From assembly GCA_943787375.1 (NCBI GenBank), contig CALSME010000001.1, positions 284,142 to 348,141 on the forward strand: a stretch of 64,000 bases of DNA, written 5' to 3'. The notes under the pieces were generated by a model. The model did not search any database and was not told the DNA's origin. It saw only the letters and a list, made by a program, of their open reading frames with translations. How positions within the stretch are numbered: the stretch's first letter is position 1; each line of letters opens with the position of its first letter. The DNA is from an uncultured Polaribacter sp. (GTDB taxonomy: Bacteria > Bacteroidota > Bacteroidia > Flavobacteriales > Flavobacteriaceae). Shown here piece by piece: positions 51,199-60,891 of this stretch. A program made the position numbers and the translations under genes.

Positions 51199-51936
51199 AT
51201 GATTTTAAAAGCCAATAACATTCAGAAGATTTACGGAAGAAGAAAAGTAGTACAAGGGATTTCTTTGGAAGTAAAACAGGGAGAAATCATAGGGCTTTTA
51301 GGACCAAATGGCGCCGGGAAAACAACGTCTTTTTACATGATTGTTGGAATGGTAAAGCCAAACTTGGGTCAAATTTTTTTAAATGATGAAGAAATCACGA
51401 ATGATGCCATGTACCAAAGAGCCCAAAAAGGGATTGGCTATTTGGCTCAGGAAGCTTCTGTTTTTAGAAAATTATCTGTTGAAGACAATATCATGTCTGT
51501 TTTACAATTTACAGGATTGTCAAAAAAAGCCCAAAAAGAAAAATTAGAGTCTTTAATTGAAGAATTTAATATAGGACATGTCCGTAAAAATAGAGGTGAT
51601 TTACTATCAGGGGGAGAAAGACGAAGAACAGAAATTGCACGATGTTTAGCTTCTGACCCTAAATTTATTTTACTAGATGAACCTTTTGCAGGAGTAGATC
51701 CTATTGCAGTAGAAGACATTCAGAGTATTGTTGCGCAACTAAAAAACAAGAATATTGGTATTTTAATTACCGATCATGATGTACAAGCAACCCTAGCAAT
51801 TACTGACCGAACCTATCTAATGTACAATGGAAGCATCTTAAAAGAAGGAACTCCAGAAGAGTTAGCAGCAGACGAAATGGTACGTAAAGTATACTTAGGA
51901 CATGATTTTGAACTAAAAAAGAAGAAGTTTATTTAG
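51199..51936 (+). CDS. lptB: LPS export ABC transporter ATP-binding protein
   Basis: GLLGPNGAGKTTSFYMIVGMV, LSGGERRRTEIARCLASDPKFILLDEPFAGVDPIAV. Confidence 0.96.
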   Translation: MILKANNIQKIYGRRKVVQGISLEVKQGEIIGLLGPNGAGKTTSFYMIVGMVKPNLGQIFLNDEEITNDAMYQRAQKGIGYLAQEASVFRKLSVEDNIMSVLQFTGLSKKAQKEKLESLIEEFNIGHVRKNRGDLLSGGERRRTEIARCLASDPKFILLDEPFAGVDPIAVEDIQSIVAQLKNKNIGILITDHDVQATLAITDRTYLMYNGSILKEGTPEELAADEMVRKVYLGHDFELKKKKFI

Positions 51937-52306
51937 TAATAAAACTACCAAAGTGCCAAAGTATCCCCGATGGATCGTGTACAAAGAATTCTCTTCCCCA
52001 ATCGTTTTCAACAATTTTAGATATTTTTACTTTTGGATATTTCTCAATGAGTTTTTTAGTGTGAACCGTTGTAAGAAAATCTCCTACATTTTCTACCTCT
52101 AAAAAAAGCATACTGTTTGATATCCAATCTTTTACGTTCGCTTTTTGTAAATAAAATCCTAAGTTGTCAGCAATATTAAAATAAGACAATCCCTCGGAAA
52201 GTACAATTTCTGAAAAACCAAAATCCCTATAAAAATTACGTGATTCAGTGTAATCTTTAGCACCAATAAAACTTCTTATCGATTTAAACGGTTGTTTTTT
52301 TTCCAT
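51929..52306 (-). CDS. VOC family (glyoxalase/bleomycin-resistance-like) protein
   Basis: SIRSFIGAKDYTESRNFYRDFGFSE...FFVHDPSGILWHFGS. Confidence 0.8.
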   Translation of the reverse strand: MEKKQPFKSIRSFIGAKDYTESRNFYRDFGFSEIVLSEGLSYFNIADNLGFYLQKANVKDWISNSMLFLEVENVGDFLTTVHTKKLIEKYPKVKISKIVENDWGREFFVHDPSGILWHFGSFITK

Positions 52307-52985
52307 AATTATGAATCATTGACAGGACGACATACAGGAGAATAACCAAAGGTATTGCGATGTATTTCACTGAAAACAACAAGGTTAAGGAAGCGATCAA
52401 AAACAGGTATTTCACCACATTATTCTTAAAATTATAATTCTTAAATTTCAACGAAAACAAAGGCAATTCAGCATTCATTAAATAGGTTAAAAGAAGCGTT
52501 ATTACAAGTAAAAAATAATGATTTGAAATTAAATATTGTACAAATTCGATGGTTGTGTATTCTTGAATTAATGGCAACGAGATGATAAATAAACTCATCG
52601 CTGGAGTTGGCAAACCAATAAAAGAATCGGACTGTCTCGTGTCAATATTAAACTTCGCCAATCGATAACAAGCGCCTAAGGTTAGTAACAAGCCAAAATA
52701 TTTGAGTGCAGGAACTCCAGAAGAGGCATTGTCTAACAAATGATACATAATAATTCCAGGGACAACACCACTAGTTACCATATCTGCCAAAGAATCCAAT
52801 TGCTTTCCTAATTCTCCAGAGACGTTTAGCAAACGGGCTGCAAATCCATCGAAAAAATCAAAAACGATTCCAAGCACTACAAAAAGTGCTGCAAGTTCAA
52901 AATTTTCTTGTACAGCAAAAATGGTTCCAATGGTTCCACAAAAAAGGTTTCCAAGCGTTATTAAATTAGGAATGTGTTTCTTCAT
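52284..52985 (-). CDS. pssA: CDP-diacylglycerol--serine O-phosphatidyltransferase
   Basis: IPNLITLGNLFCGTIGTIFA, DFFDGFAARLLNVSGELGKQLDSLADMVTSGVVPG. Confidence 0.94.
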   Translation of the reverse strand: MKKHIPNLITLGNLFCGTIGTIFAVQENFELAALFVVLGIVFDFFDGFAARLLNVSGELGKQLDSLADMVTSGVVPGIIMYHLLDNASSGVPALKYFGLLLTLGACYRLAKFNIDTRQSDSFIGLPTPAMSLFIISLPLIQEYTTIEFVQYLISNHYFLLVITLLLTYLMNAELPLFSLKFKNYNFKNNVVKYLFLIASLTLLFSVKYIAIPLVILLYVVLSMIHNYGKKTTV

Positions 52986-53093
52986 AAAAAGGCATCATCA
53001 GATTTAAGGAGCTAAAATAGGGAATCTATTTTGAGTGTTTTGACAATTGCGCATTTTTTGTCATATTTGTAGAGAAATGCTATCAAAAAAGTC

Positions 53094-54062
53094 ATGCCAT
53101 TACTAAAATCTACCTTCTTCCCTACACTACCATTTCGAAATTCTCACTTTAACACGATTTATCGTGCTTTGTTTATGAAAGAGAATGTTAGGTATTCTCG
53201 AAAAAGAGTGACCACTTGGGACCAGGATTTCATTGATTTAGATTTTTCTTTGGTAGGATCTAAAACTCTAGTAATCTTAATCCATGGATTAGAAGGAAGT
53301 TCACAATCAAAATACATATTAGCAGCCACAAGTGAGTTTAATAATGAAGCGATAGATACGGTTGCTTTTAATCTCCGAAGCTGTTCTGGAGAAGACAATT
53401 TACTATTAAAAACGTATCACTCAGGTAAAACAGATGATGTTCATTTCGTTGTAAATCATATCATAGATAATTATTCCTATGAAAATATTGTTCTTGCGGG
53501 TTATAGTTTAGGAGGGAATTTAACTTTAAAATATATGGGCGAATTTGCGAAAACACAATCTCCTAAAATTAAATGTGCTATTGCAGTTTCTGTACCTATT
53601 GACCTAGCCTCCTCAAGTGTTGCGATGAGTTCGTATAAAAATAAAATTTACATGGAAGCTTTTTTAAAAACATTACGTTTGAAAGTTTTAGAGAAAGCCC
53701 ATAAATTTCCAGAATTCAAATTAGAGAAAGATAAATTATTTAAAGCCAAAGCTTTCAGCGATTTTGATGCATTGTATACTGCACCTGTTTTTGGATTTTC
53801 TGGAGCGGAAGATTACTGGGAAAAAGCAAGTTCAAAACCTTATTTGAAATCCATTGAAACGCCTACATTATTAATTACCTCAAAAGATGATCCCTTTTTA
53901 GGGGAAGCTTGTTACCCCATAAAAGAAGCAAAAGCCTCTAAAAACTTCTATTTAGAAATCACAAAGTATGGAGGACATGTCGGTTTTATTTCTTCCTTTC
54001 TTATTCATCAGAATAGATGGTTAGAAAACAGAATGCTAAATTTTATAAAACAGAATCTATAA
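53094..54062 (+). CDS. Alpha/beta hydrolase, YheT-like
   Basis: ILIHGLEGSSQSKY, FNLRSCSGEDN, LAGYSLGGNLTLKYMGE. Confidence 0.88.
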   Translation: MPLLKSTFFPTLPFRNSHFNTIYRALFMKENVRYSRKRVTTWDQDFIDLDFSLVGSKTLVILIHGLEGSSQSKYILAATSEFNNEAIDTVAFNLRSCSGEDNLLLKTYHSGKTDDVHFVVNHIIDNYSYENIVLAGYSLGGNLTLKYMGEFAKTQSPKIKCAIAVSVPIDLASSSVAMSSYKNKIYMEAFLKTLRLKVLEKAHKFPEFKLEKDKLFKAKAFSDFDALYTAPVFGFSGAEDYWEKASSKPYLKSIETPTLLITSKDDPFLGEACYPIKEAKASKNFYLEITKYGGHVGFISSFLIHQNRWLENRMLNFIKQNL

Positions 54063-54138
54063 TAAACACAATATCTATTCGAAAGAACAGTTATTTCAAT
54101 TATATATTTAGATATTTGTTATTCTTAAAACAAACCTT

Positions 54139-55212
54139 TTGAAACTTAAAAATCTTTTTTTTCTTTTATTGGTTTTCCCACAATTTATTAGTGCGCAAGC
54201 ATTTCGAAATTATTCTAACGAATTTTTAAACATTGGTGTTGATGCTGCTGCGTTGGGAATGAGTAAAACCGTTGTTGCAACAAGTAATAATGTAAACTCG
54301 ATGTATTGGAACCCAGCTGGGCTTGTTGGTATCGACGATTATCAGGGTTCCATTATGCATGCTTCCTATTTTGCAGGAATTGCAAATTATAATTATGCTG
54401 CATTTGCAATGCCCATCGACAAAGAAAGTGCCATTGCTTTTTCCATCATTCGTTTTGGAGTAGATGATATTTTAAATACAACAGAACTAATAGACAATCA
54501 AGGAAATATAGATTTTAACAATATCAGTTTATTCTCTGCAGCAGATTATGCTTTTAATGTGGCCTATGCTCGAAATCTTATCTTTAAGGATTTGAAATTT
54601 GGTGTCAATGCAAAAGTAGTTCGTAGAATTATTGGAGACTTTGCCTCTTCTTGGGGTTTTGGATTTGACGCGGGAATACAGTTTGAAAGAAATGATTGGT
54701 ACGTTGGACTCATGGTCAGAGATGTTACCACCACTTTTAATAGTTGGAGTATCGATCAGGATGAATTTGATAAAATTAAAAATGCAATTCCTGGGCAAAA
54801 TCAAGAGTTACCTGAAACAACAGAAGTTACAAAACCAAAAATTCAATTCGGAGTTGCCAAGCGTTTTGAAATTGGTCGACTGTTTCATTTACTTTCTGAA
54901 GTGGACTTAAACATGCGATTTGCAAAAACAAATGACCTTATATCTTCTGACATCGTAAGTATAGACCCTGCCGTTGGCTTCCAATTAGATTTTGATGAAC
55001 TGGTCTATCTAAGGGCCGGAGTCGGTAATTTTCAGTACATCACCGAGTCTGACGATAGTAAATCAATGTCTTTGCAACCAAATTTTGGCGTCGGCTTTAA
55101 ATACAACGGAATTCAAGTAGATTATGCCCTAACAAACATTGGTAGTGTTGGAAATGCTTTGTTTTCCAACGTATTCTCTATTACTTTTGATTATCGTTTT
55201 TTTAGACCTTAA
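54139..55212 (+). CDS. PorV/PorQ family (UPF0164-like) outer membrane protein
   Basis: FLNIGVDAAALGMSKTVVATSNNVNSMYWNPAGL; signal peptide; TTG start. Confidence 0.8.
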   Translation: MKLKNLFFLLLVFPQFISAQAFRNYSNEFLNIGVDAAALGMSKTVVATSNNVNSMYWNPAGLVGIDDYQGSIMHASYFAGIANYNYAAFAMPIDKESAIAFSIIRFGVDDILNTTELIDNQGNIDFNNISLFSAADYAFNVAYARNLIFKDLKFGVNAKVVRRIIGDFASSWGFGFDAGIQFERNDWYVGLMVRDVTTTFNSWSIDQDEFDKIKNAIPGQNQELPETTEVTKPKIQFGVAKRFEIGRLFHLLSEVDLNMRFAKTNDLISSDIVSIDPAVGFQLDFDELVYLRAGVGNFQYITESDDSKSMSLQPNFGVGFKYNGIQVDYALTNIGSVGNALFSNVFSITFDYRFFRP

Positions 55213-55217
55213 ATTTT

Positions 55218-56402
55218 ATGAAAAAAAAATACATCCTTCTTCTTTGCTTTCTGTCCTTTTTTAATGTTTCAAATGCACAAGTAAACCTTTCCGTATATTC
55301 CGAAATAAGTATTATTACAGCGGGACCTGGAAGTGAACTTTTTGAAGCATTTGGGCATGCTGCAATTCGAATTAAAGATCCTGTTTTGCAATTAGATGTA
55401 ATTTACAATTATGGAATGTTCGATTTTAATGCGCCTAATTTTTATACCAATTTTGTGAAAGGAAAACTAAATTATCAACTTGGAAGACAGCATTTTAATC
55501 GGTTTGTAAGTAGCTATAATTACCAAAAAAGAAATGTTCAGCAACAAGTGCTAAATTTAAGTCAGCAAGAAAGACAGGCCTTTTTTCTCTATTTAGAAAA
55601 CAATGCTGCTCCAGAAAATCGCGATTATTTGTATGATCCCTATTATAATAATTGCGCTACAAAATTAAGAGACATCACTACGACAATTCTAGGCGATCAA
55701 GTAACCTTTGATGCACTTCATCAATCTCAAAAAAATTACAGTTTAAGAGCATTAATGCGAGAAGAAATTCCTTGGAACACTTGGGGCAGTTTCGGAATCA
55801 ATCTTGCCTTAGGGAGCAAATTAGATGCAATCGCAACAGAAGCTCAATATATGTATTTGCCAAACTATGTCTTTCAGAAGTTTAAAGTAGCGACTCGCAT
55901 CCAGGATGGAAAAAAAATAAATTTAGTTAAAAGAGAAGAAGTGCTCTTAAAACATAGCAAACAATCCTATACATCGCAATTTATAAGCCCTTTGTTTGTT
56001 TTTATACTTCTTTCATTATTAGGATTGTGGATCACTTATAAAGACTATCACAAAAGGAATAGAACAGTATGGTTTGATTTTTTAATTCTATTTACTACGG
56101 GTGTCATTGGAGTTTTTATCCTCTTTCTTTGGTTTTTCACAGACCATGCTACCACCCCAAATAACTTTAATTTTTTATGGGCCTTCGCTCCCAACCTTTT
56201 AGTGGCATTTTTACTTTTGAAAAAGAAATCAAAGCAATGGTTTGCTACATACTTTAAATTTGTAACGGTTTTATTGATTTCAATGCTTCTTTTTTGGATT
56301 CTTGGAATTCAGTCATTTCCATATGCAATCTTTCCCTTTCTGGTATTTCTAATCGTAAGATATGTCTATTTACAACACCATTTTTCAACGTTAAATCAGT
56401 AA
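55218..56402 (+). CDS. DUF4105 domain-containing membrane protein
   Basis: GPGSELFEAFGHAAIRI, YDPYYNNCATKLRD, C-terminal TM helices. Confidence 0.85.
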   Translation: MKKKYILLLCFLSFFNVSNAQVNLSVYSEISIITAGPGSELFEAFGHAAIRIKDPVLQLDVIYNYGMFDFNAPNFYTNFVKGKLNYQLGRQHFNRFVSSYNYQKRNVQQQVLNLSQQERQAFFLYLENNAAPENRDYLYDPYYNNCATKLRDITTTILGDQVTFDALHQSQKNYSLRALMREEIPWNTWGSFGINLALGSKLDAIATEAQYMYLPNYVFQKFKVATRIQDGKKINLVKREEVLLKHSKQSYTSQFISPLFVFILLSLLGLWITYKDYHKRNRTVWFDFLILFTTGVIGVFILFLWFFTDHATTPNNFNFLWAFAPNLLVAFLLLKKKSKQWFATYFKFVTVLLISMLLFWILGIQSFPYAIFPFLVFLIVRYVYLQHHFSTLNQ

Positions 56403-56460
56403 GATAAACAACGTTTTTCTGAGATAAATCTGATTATTTTATAGTATAAAAACAATTAAA

Positions 56461-58143
56461 ATGAAAAAACAACTTATAGAATGTGTACCAAACATTAGTG
56501 AAGGTCGTGATTTGAAAAAAATTCATACCATCGCAAATATTGTAACTACAGTAACAGGTGTAAAGTTATTAGATGTTGATCCTGGAAAAGCAACCAACCG
56601 AACCGTCATTACATTTGTTGGAGCCCCAAAAGAGGTCATTGAAGCTGCTTTTCTATTGATACAAAAAGCGGCTGAGTTGATAGATATGCGCAAACAAACC
56701 GGAGAACACCCAAGATTTGGTGCTACCGATGTTTGTCCATTAGTACCCATTGCAAACATTTCTATGGAAGAAACAGCCGCCTATGCACAGATGCTAGGAA
56801 AGCGTGTTGGCGAAGAATTGGGCATATCCGGCTATTTTTATGAAAATGCAGCGACTTCAGAAGATCGTAAAAATTTGGCAAACGTTCGATCAGGAGAATA
56901 TGAAGGATTGAAAGAGAAACTTTCAAAACTAGATTGGAAACCGGATTTTGGACCCACAGTTTTCAATACGCAAGTAGAAAAATCTGGTGTAATTGCTATT
57001 TCTGCAAGAGATTTTTTAATTGCCTACAATGTAAATTTAAATTCAACATCTACCAGACGAGCCAATGCAATTGCTTTTGATATTCGAGAGAACGGGCGTA
57101 CAAAAATGGTGAATGGTAAAAAAGTATTGGACACAAATGGTGTTCCACAAAGAATACCAGGAAAACTAAAAGCCGTTAAAGGAATTGGATGGTTTATTGA
57201 AGAGTACGGTATCGCACAAATATCGTACAACCTTACAAACATCAGTATCACATCTATGCATGAGGCCTTTTATGAGACTACCTTATCCGCTACAAAACGT
57301 GGCTTGCGTGTTACAGGCTCTGAATTGGTGGGTCTAGTTCCTTTACAAGCCATGTTAGATGCTGCCGATTTTTACTTAAAAAAGCAGCAACGTTCTTTGG
57401 GTATTTCGGAAAAAGAAAAAATAAAAATAGCCATTAAATCTTTGGGATTAGATGATTTAAAACCCTTCAATCCACAAGAAAGAATTATAGAATATGTGAT
57501 GAATGCAGCTGCGGATAAAAAACTAATCGATTTTACGGTTGCAGATTTTGCAGAAGAAACAGCTTCTGAGTCAATGGCACCTGGTGGTGGAAGTATTGCC
57601 GCCTATGTTGGTGTTTTAGGAGTTTCATTAGGCACTATGGTGGCCAATCTTTCTGCGCACAAAGCAGGATGGGATGCACAATGGGAATTTTTTTCAGATT
57701 GGGCCGTAAAAGGTCAAAAATATAAAAATGACCTGTTGTTTTTAGTAGATGAAGATACCCATGCATTTAATAAAATTATCGACGGATTTCGATTACCGAA
57801 AACAAATGCAGAAGAAATTAAAACTCGTAAAGAAGCTATAGAGAACGCAACCAAATATGCAACAGAAATTCCATATAAAGTAATGGAAACCGCATACAAT
57901 TCTATTGAAGTAATGCTTGCCATGATGGAGTACGGTATTCAAAATTCCTTATCAGATGGTGGTGTTGGAGTGCTTTGTGCAAAAACAGCTGTAACAGGTG
58001 CTTATTTTAATGTGAAGATCAATGCAAAAGATATTAAAGACCGAGAGTTTGCCAAAGATATTTTAGTAAAGGCAGAAAGCATCTACCAAAAAACCTGCAG
58101 TTTAGAACTTAAAATGATGGAAATTATCAACAAAAAATTATAA
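56461..58143 (+). CDS. ftcD: Bifunctional glutamate formimidoyltransferase / formimidoyl-THF cyclodeaminase
   Basis: ECVPNISEGRDLKKI, GEHPRFGATDVCPLVP; C-terminal APGGGSIAAYVGVLGVSLGTMVANLS. Confidence 0.95.
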   Translation: MKKQLIECVPNISEGRDLKKIHTIANIVTTVTGVKLLDVDPGKATNRTVITFVGAPKEVIEAAFLLIQKAAELIDMRKQTGEHPRFGATDVCPLVPIANISMEETAAYAQMLGKRVGEELGISGYFYENAATSEDRKNLANVRSGEYEGLKEKLSKLDWKPDFGPTVFNTQVEKSGVIAISARDFLIAYNVNLNSTSTRRANAIAFDIRENGRTKMVNGKKVLDTNGVPQRIPGKLKAVKGIGWFIEEYGIAQISYNLTNISITSMHEAFYETTLSATKRGLRVTGSELVGLVPLQAMLDAADFYLKKQQRSLGISEKEKIKIAIKSLGLDDLKPFNPQERIIEYVMNAAADKKLIDFTVADFAEETASESMAPGGGSIAAYVGVLGVSLGTMVANLSAHKAGWDAQWEFFSDWAVKGQKYKNDLLFLVDEDTHAFNKIIDGFRLPKTNAEEIKTRKEAIENATKYATEIPYKVMETAYNSIEVMLAMMEYGIQNSLSDGGVGVLCAKTAVTGAYFNVKINAKDIKDREFAKDILVKAESIYQKTCSLELKMMEIINKKL

Positions 58144-58149
58144 CTAAAA

Positions 58150-58617
58150 TTGAATCCATTAACCATCGATATCATTCCATTTGAACCGGAATATGCATCC
58201 CATTTTTATACCCTAAATATCGCATGGCTTGAAAAGTATTTCTATGTAGAACCCTACGACGAAAAGGTACTTAGCAATCCAAAAGAGTACATTCTTAAAA
58301 ATGGCGGATTTATTTTTTTCGCAAAAATAAACACGGAAATAGTGGGAACCGTTGCCTTGATCAATCAAGGTGATTTTTTTGAATTGAGTAAAATGGCGGT
58401 AAAACCAGCTTACCAAGGAAAAAAAATAGGATTGCAACTAATGGACTATTGCATTGCGTTTGCAAGAAAACAACAGTGGAAAAGCATTACACTCTATTCT
58501 CACAGATCTCTGGTTGCAGCGATATTTCTTTACAAGAAAATAGGTTTTAAAGAAGTAGCTTTGGAGGAGGACGTTCACTATGAACGCGCAGATATTAAAA
58601 TGCGTTTGGATTTATAA
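58150..58617 (+). CDS. GNAT family N-acetyltransferase
   Basis: ELSKMAVKPAYQGKKIGLQLMDYCI; TTG start. Confidence 0.88.
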   Translation: MNPLTIDIIPFEPEYASHFYTLNIAWLEKYFYVEPYDEKVLSNPKEYILKNGGFIFFAKINTEIVGTVALINQGDFFELSKMAVKPAYQGKKIGLQLMDYCIAFARKQQWKSITLYSHRSLVAAIFLYKKIGFKEVALEEDVHYERADIKMRLDL

Positions 58618-59025
58618 AAAACTTTCGATCGCTAAATCATAGCTTTTTAGTCCAAAACCAGCAATGACTCCTTTTGCGTTTGGAGCGATAAAACTTTGAT
58701 GTCTAAATGCCTCTCTTGCATGCACATTAGAAATATGAACTTCTATCACCGGAGTTTCAATGCCTTTAACAGCATCTCCAATTCCAACAGAGGTATGCGT
58801 ATAAGCCGCTGCATTTAAAACAATGCCGGTATAGCTAAAGCCCACTTCGTGCAATTTATCAATGAGTTCTCCTTCGATATTCGATTGAAAATAATGCAAC
58901 TCAATGTCGGGATATTTAGCTTGCAAAACCTTCAAATAAGCTTCAAAAGTTTCGGAGCCATAGATAGCAGGTTCTCTTTTTCCTAGTAAATTAAGGTTGG
59001 GTCCGTTTAAAATTAAAAGTTTCAT
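58612..59025 (-). CDS. aroQ: Type II 3-dehydroquinate dehydratase
   Basis: LNGPNLNLLGKREPAIYG, VLNAAAYTHTSVGIGDA, EVHISNVHAREAFRHQS. Confidence 0.96.
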   Translation of the reverse strand: MKLLILNGPNLNLLGKREPAIYGSETFEAYLKVLQAKYPDIELHYFQSNIEGELIDKLHEVGFSYTGIVLNAAAYTHTSVGIGDAVKGIETPVIEVHISNVHAREAFRHQSFIAPNAKGVIAGFGLKSYDLAIESFL

Positions 59026-59046
59026 ACAGCTAAAATAATATATAAA

Positions 59047-59079
59047 TAAAAAAAGGAAGCATTATAACTTCCTTTTTTT
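59047..59079 (-). terminator. Rho-independent terminator of the outer membrane protein gene
   Basis: AAAAAAAGGAAG...CTTCCTTTTTTT. Confidence 0.7.
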
Positions 59080-59092
59080 AATAAATATTTAA

Positions 59093-59677
59093 TTATTGCA
59101 ACACAAAAACACCTCCAATATTGAAACTAGAACCTGCATTAAATCGATCAAAAGAATCATCTTCAATAATATTTGTTATACCAACTAAACCTTGCCAATC
59201 AAATAGCAAACTGAAACTTTCAGAAATTGTAAGTTTATATCCAATACCATAAGAAATTCCAAGTTGAAAAGAAGCAACATAATCTTTTATATCCACTTTA
59301 TCTTCCTTTGCAGAAATCAAAAATCCTGGTGTAATTCCGAAATTTAAATTCCATTTTCTTGTACTTCCAAAATGCCAATTAGCATTTAAAGGAATATTTA
59401 GATAATCTAAGATAGCCTCGTACCCAAAACCGCCCCCCATGGAATCATATATGAGTCCTGAGCGAAGACTCCATCTATCATTAAAAAAATAATCTAAATT
59501 TGCGCCAAATTTTATTGCTCCTCTAGGATCAAGTTCACTGACATTATCTCCATTAAAAAAACTCTGTTGATAACCAATAAATGGTGAAATTTCAAATTCT
59601 CCTTTAGTTCTTTCTTGGGCAGATAAACCTCCAAATCCTAACAATGCTAATAAAGCAATACTTACTACTTTTTTCAT
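59093..59677 (-). CDS. Outer membrane beta-barrel protein
   Basis: Signal peptide MKKVVSIALLALLGFGGLSAQ; barrel-like pattern, C-terminal GGVFVLQ. Confidence 0.75.
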   Translation of the reverse strand: MKKVVSIALLALLGFGGLSAQERTKGEFEISPFIGYQQSFFNGDNVSELDPRGAIKFGANLDYFFNDRWSLRSGLIYDSMGGGFGYEAILDYLNIPLNANWHFGSTRKWNLNFGITPGFLISAKEDKVDIKDYVASFQLGISYGIGYKLTISESFSLLFDWQGLVGITNIIEDDSFDRFNAGSSFNIGGVFVLQ

Positions 59678-59760
59678 ATATTTTAAATTAAGTTAAATAA
59701 AGTCTTCATGACTTTGAAACAAATAAAAGATTTTTTTTAAAAAAAAACTAGCGCCAATAA

Positions 59761-59807
59761 ATAAGTGGGCGAAATAAGGAATAAGTGGTTCTCTAAACGG
59801 ATAAGTG
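59761..59807. repeat. Three direct ATAAGTG repeats at exact 20-bp spacing (candidate regulator binding array)
   Basis: ATAAGTG at 59761, 59781 and 59801 (CACTTAT on minus strand), about 85-130 bp upstream of the minus-strand OMP gene. Confidence 0.6.
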
Positions 59808-59947
59808 AATCTGAAAACGAAGCAGATTTTATCCATTTTTTACTCTTTAAGAAAATGAGGTAGTATAAATTTTATTTTAAAAAAAATGAATTTTTATTTA
59901 TAATTATTAGCAACTGTATTTATTTATTTATGCTTATTTTTATCTGT

Positions 59948-60844
59948 ATGAACTGGCAAAACGGAATTAAGGATTTTCAACTTTTTTTAAAAATTGAAAG
60001 AGGGCTTTCTACCAATACCATAGAAAACTATACCAGAGATTTAACAAAACTTGTTGTTTTTTTAAAGGCTAATGAAATGGATGTTTCTCCCATTGCTATA
60101 GATGAAAATATCCTTCAACAATTTATCTACGAAACAGCGAAAAAAGTTGCCGTTCGAAGTCAGGCCCGAATTATTGCTGGATTGCGTAGTTTTTTTGATT
60201 ATTTAATTTTTGAAGACTATAGAACTACGAATCCGACAGATTTAATAGAAACTCCAAAATTAGGATTAAAACTTCCAGACACCCTATCTGTAGCCGAGAT
60301 TAATGCGATTATTTCAGCCATAGATTTGAGTCATCCACAAGGAGAACGGAATAAAACAATGCTTGAAACGATGTATAGTTGTGGACTGCGTGTCACGGAG
60401 TTGATCTCCTTAAAAATATCGGATCTTTTTTTTGAGGAAGGGTTCATAAGAGTCATTGGCAAAGGGAATAAGCAGCGTTTTGTCCCCATTCATAGTACCA
60501 CACAAAAATTAATAAATGACTATGTTTATCATTTTAGAAATACCATCAACCCCAACAAAGGCTTTGAAGATACCTTGTTTCTAAATCGAAGAGGCAATGG
60601 TTTGAGTCGACAAATGGTCTTTATTGTTTTAAAACAACTGGCATTAAAAGCTCAGATTCAAAAGATAATTAGTCCGCATACCTTTCGCCATTCATTTGCA
60701 ACTCACCTCTTAAAAGGTGGCGCTGATTTACGGGTAATTCAGCAAATGTTAGGTCATGAAAGCATCACCACCACCGAAGTCTATTTACATTTAGACAAAA
60801 GCGACTTACAGGATGTGTTAGAAAAGTTTCATCCTCGGAAATAA
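59948..60844 (+). CDS. xerD: Site-specific tyrosine recombinase XerD
   Basis: MYSCGLRVTELISLKISD, HTFRHSFATHLLKGGADLRVIQQMLGHESITTTEVYLH. Confidence 0.95.
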   Translation: MNWQNGIKDFQLFLKIERGLSTNTIENYTRDLTKLVVFLKANEMDVSPIAIDENILQQFIYETAKKVAVRSQARIIAGLRSFFDYLIFEDYRTTNPTDLIETPKLGLKLPDTLSVAEINAIISAIDLSHPQGERNKTMLETMYSCGLRVTELISLKISDLFFEEGFIRVIGKGNKQRFVPIHSTTQKLINDYVYHFRNTINPNKGFEDTLFLNRRGNGLSRQMVFIVLKQLALKAQIQKIISPHTFRHSFATHLLKGGADLRVIQQMLGHESITTTEVYLHLDKSDLQDVLEKFHPRK

Positions 60845-60872
60845 AAAAATCCTGCGAATGCAGGATTTTTTT
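60843..60872. terminator. Bidirectional terminator between xerD and rny
   Basis: AAAAAAATCCTGC-GAAT-GCAGGATTTTTTT. Confidence 0.88.
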
Positions 60873-60891
60873 ATTTCATATATTGTTTCTA

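Noticed and set aside
59948-60844. Tyrosine recombinase considered as an integrase of a mobile element
   Set aside because: Sequence looks like housekeeping XerD; no att-like repeats, tRNA or cargo genes are visible nearby.
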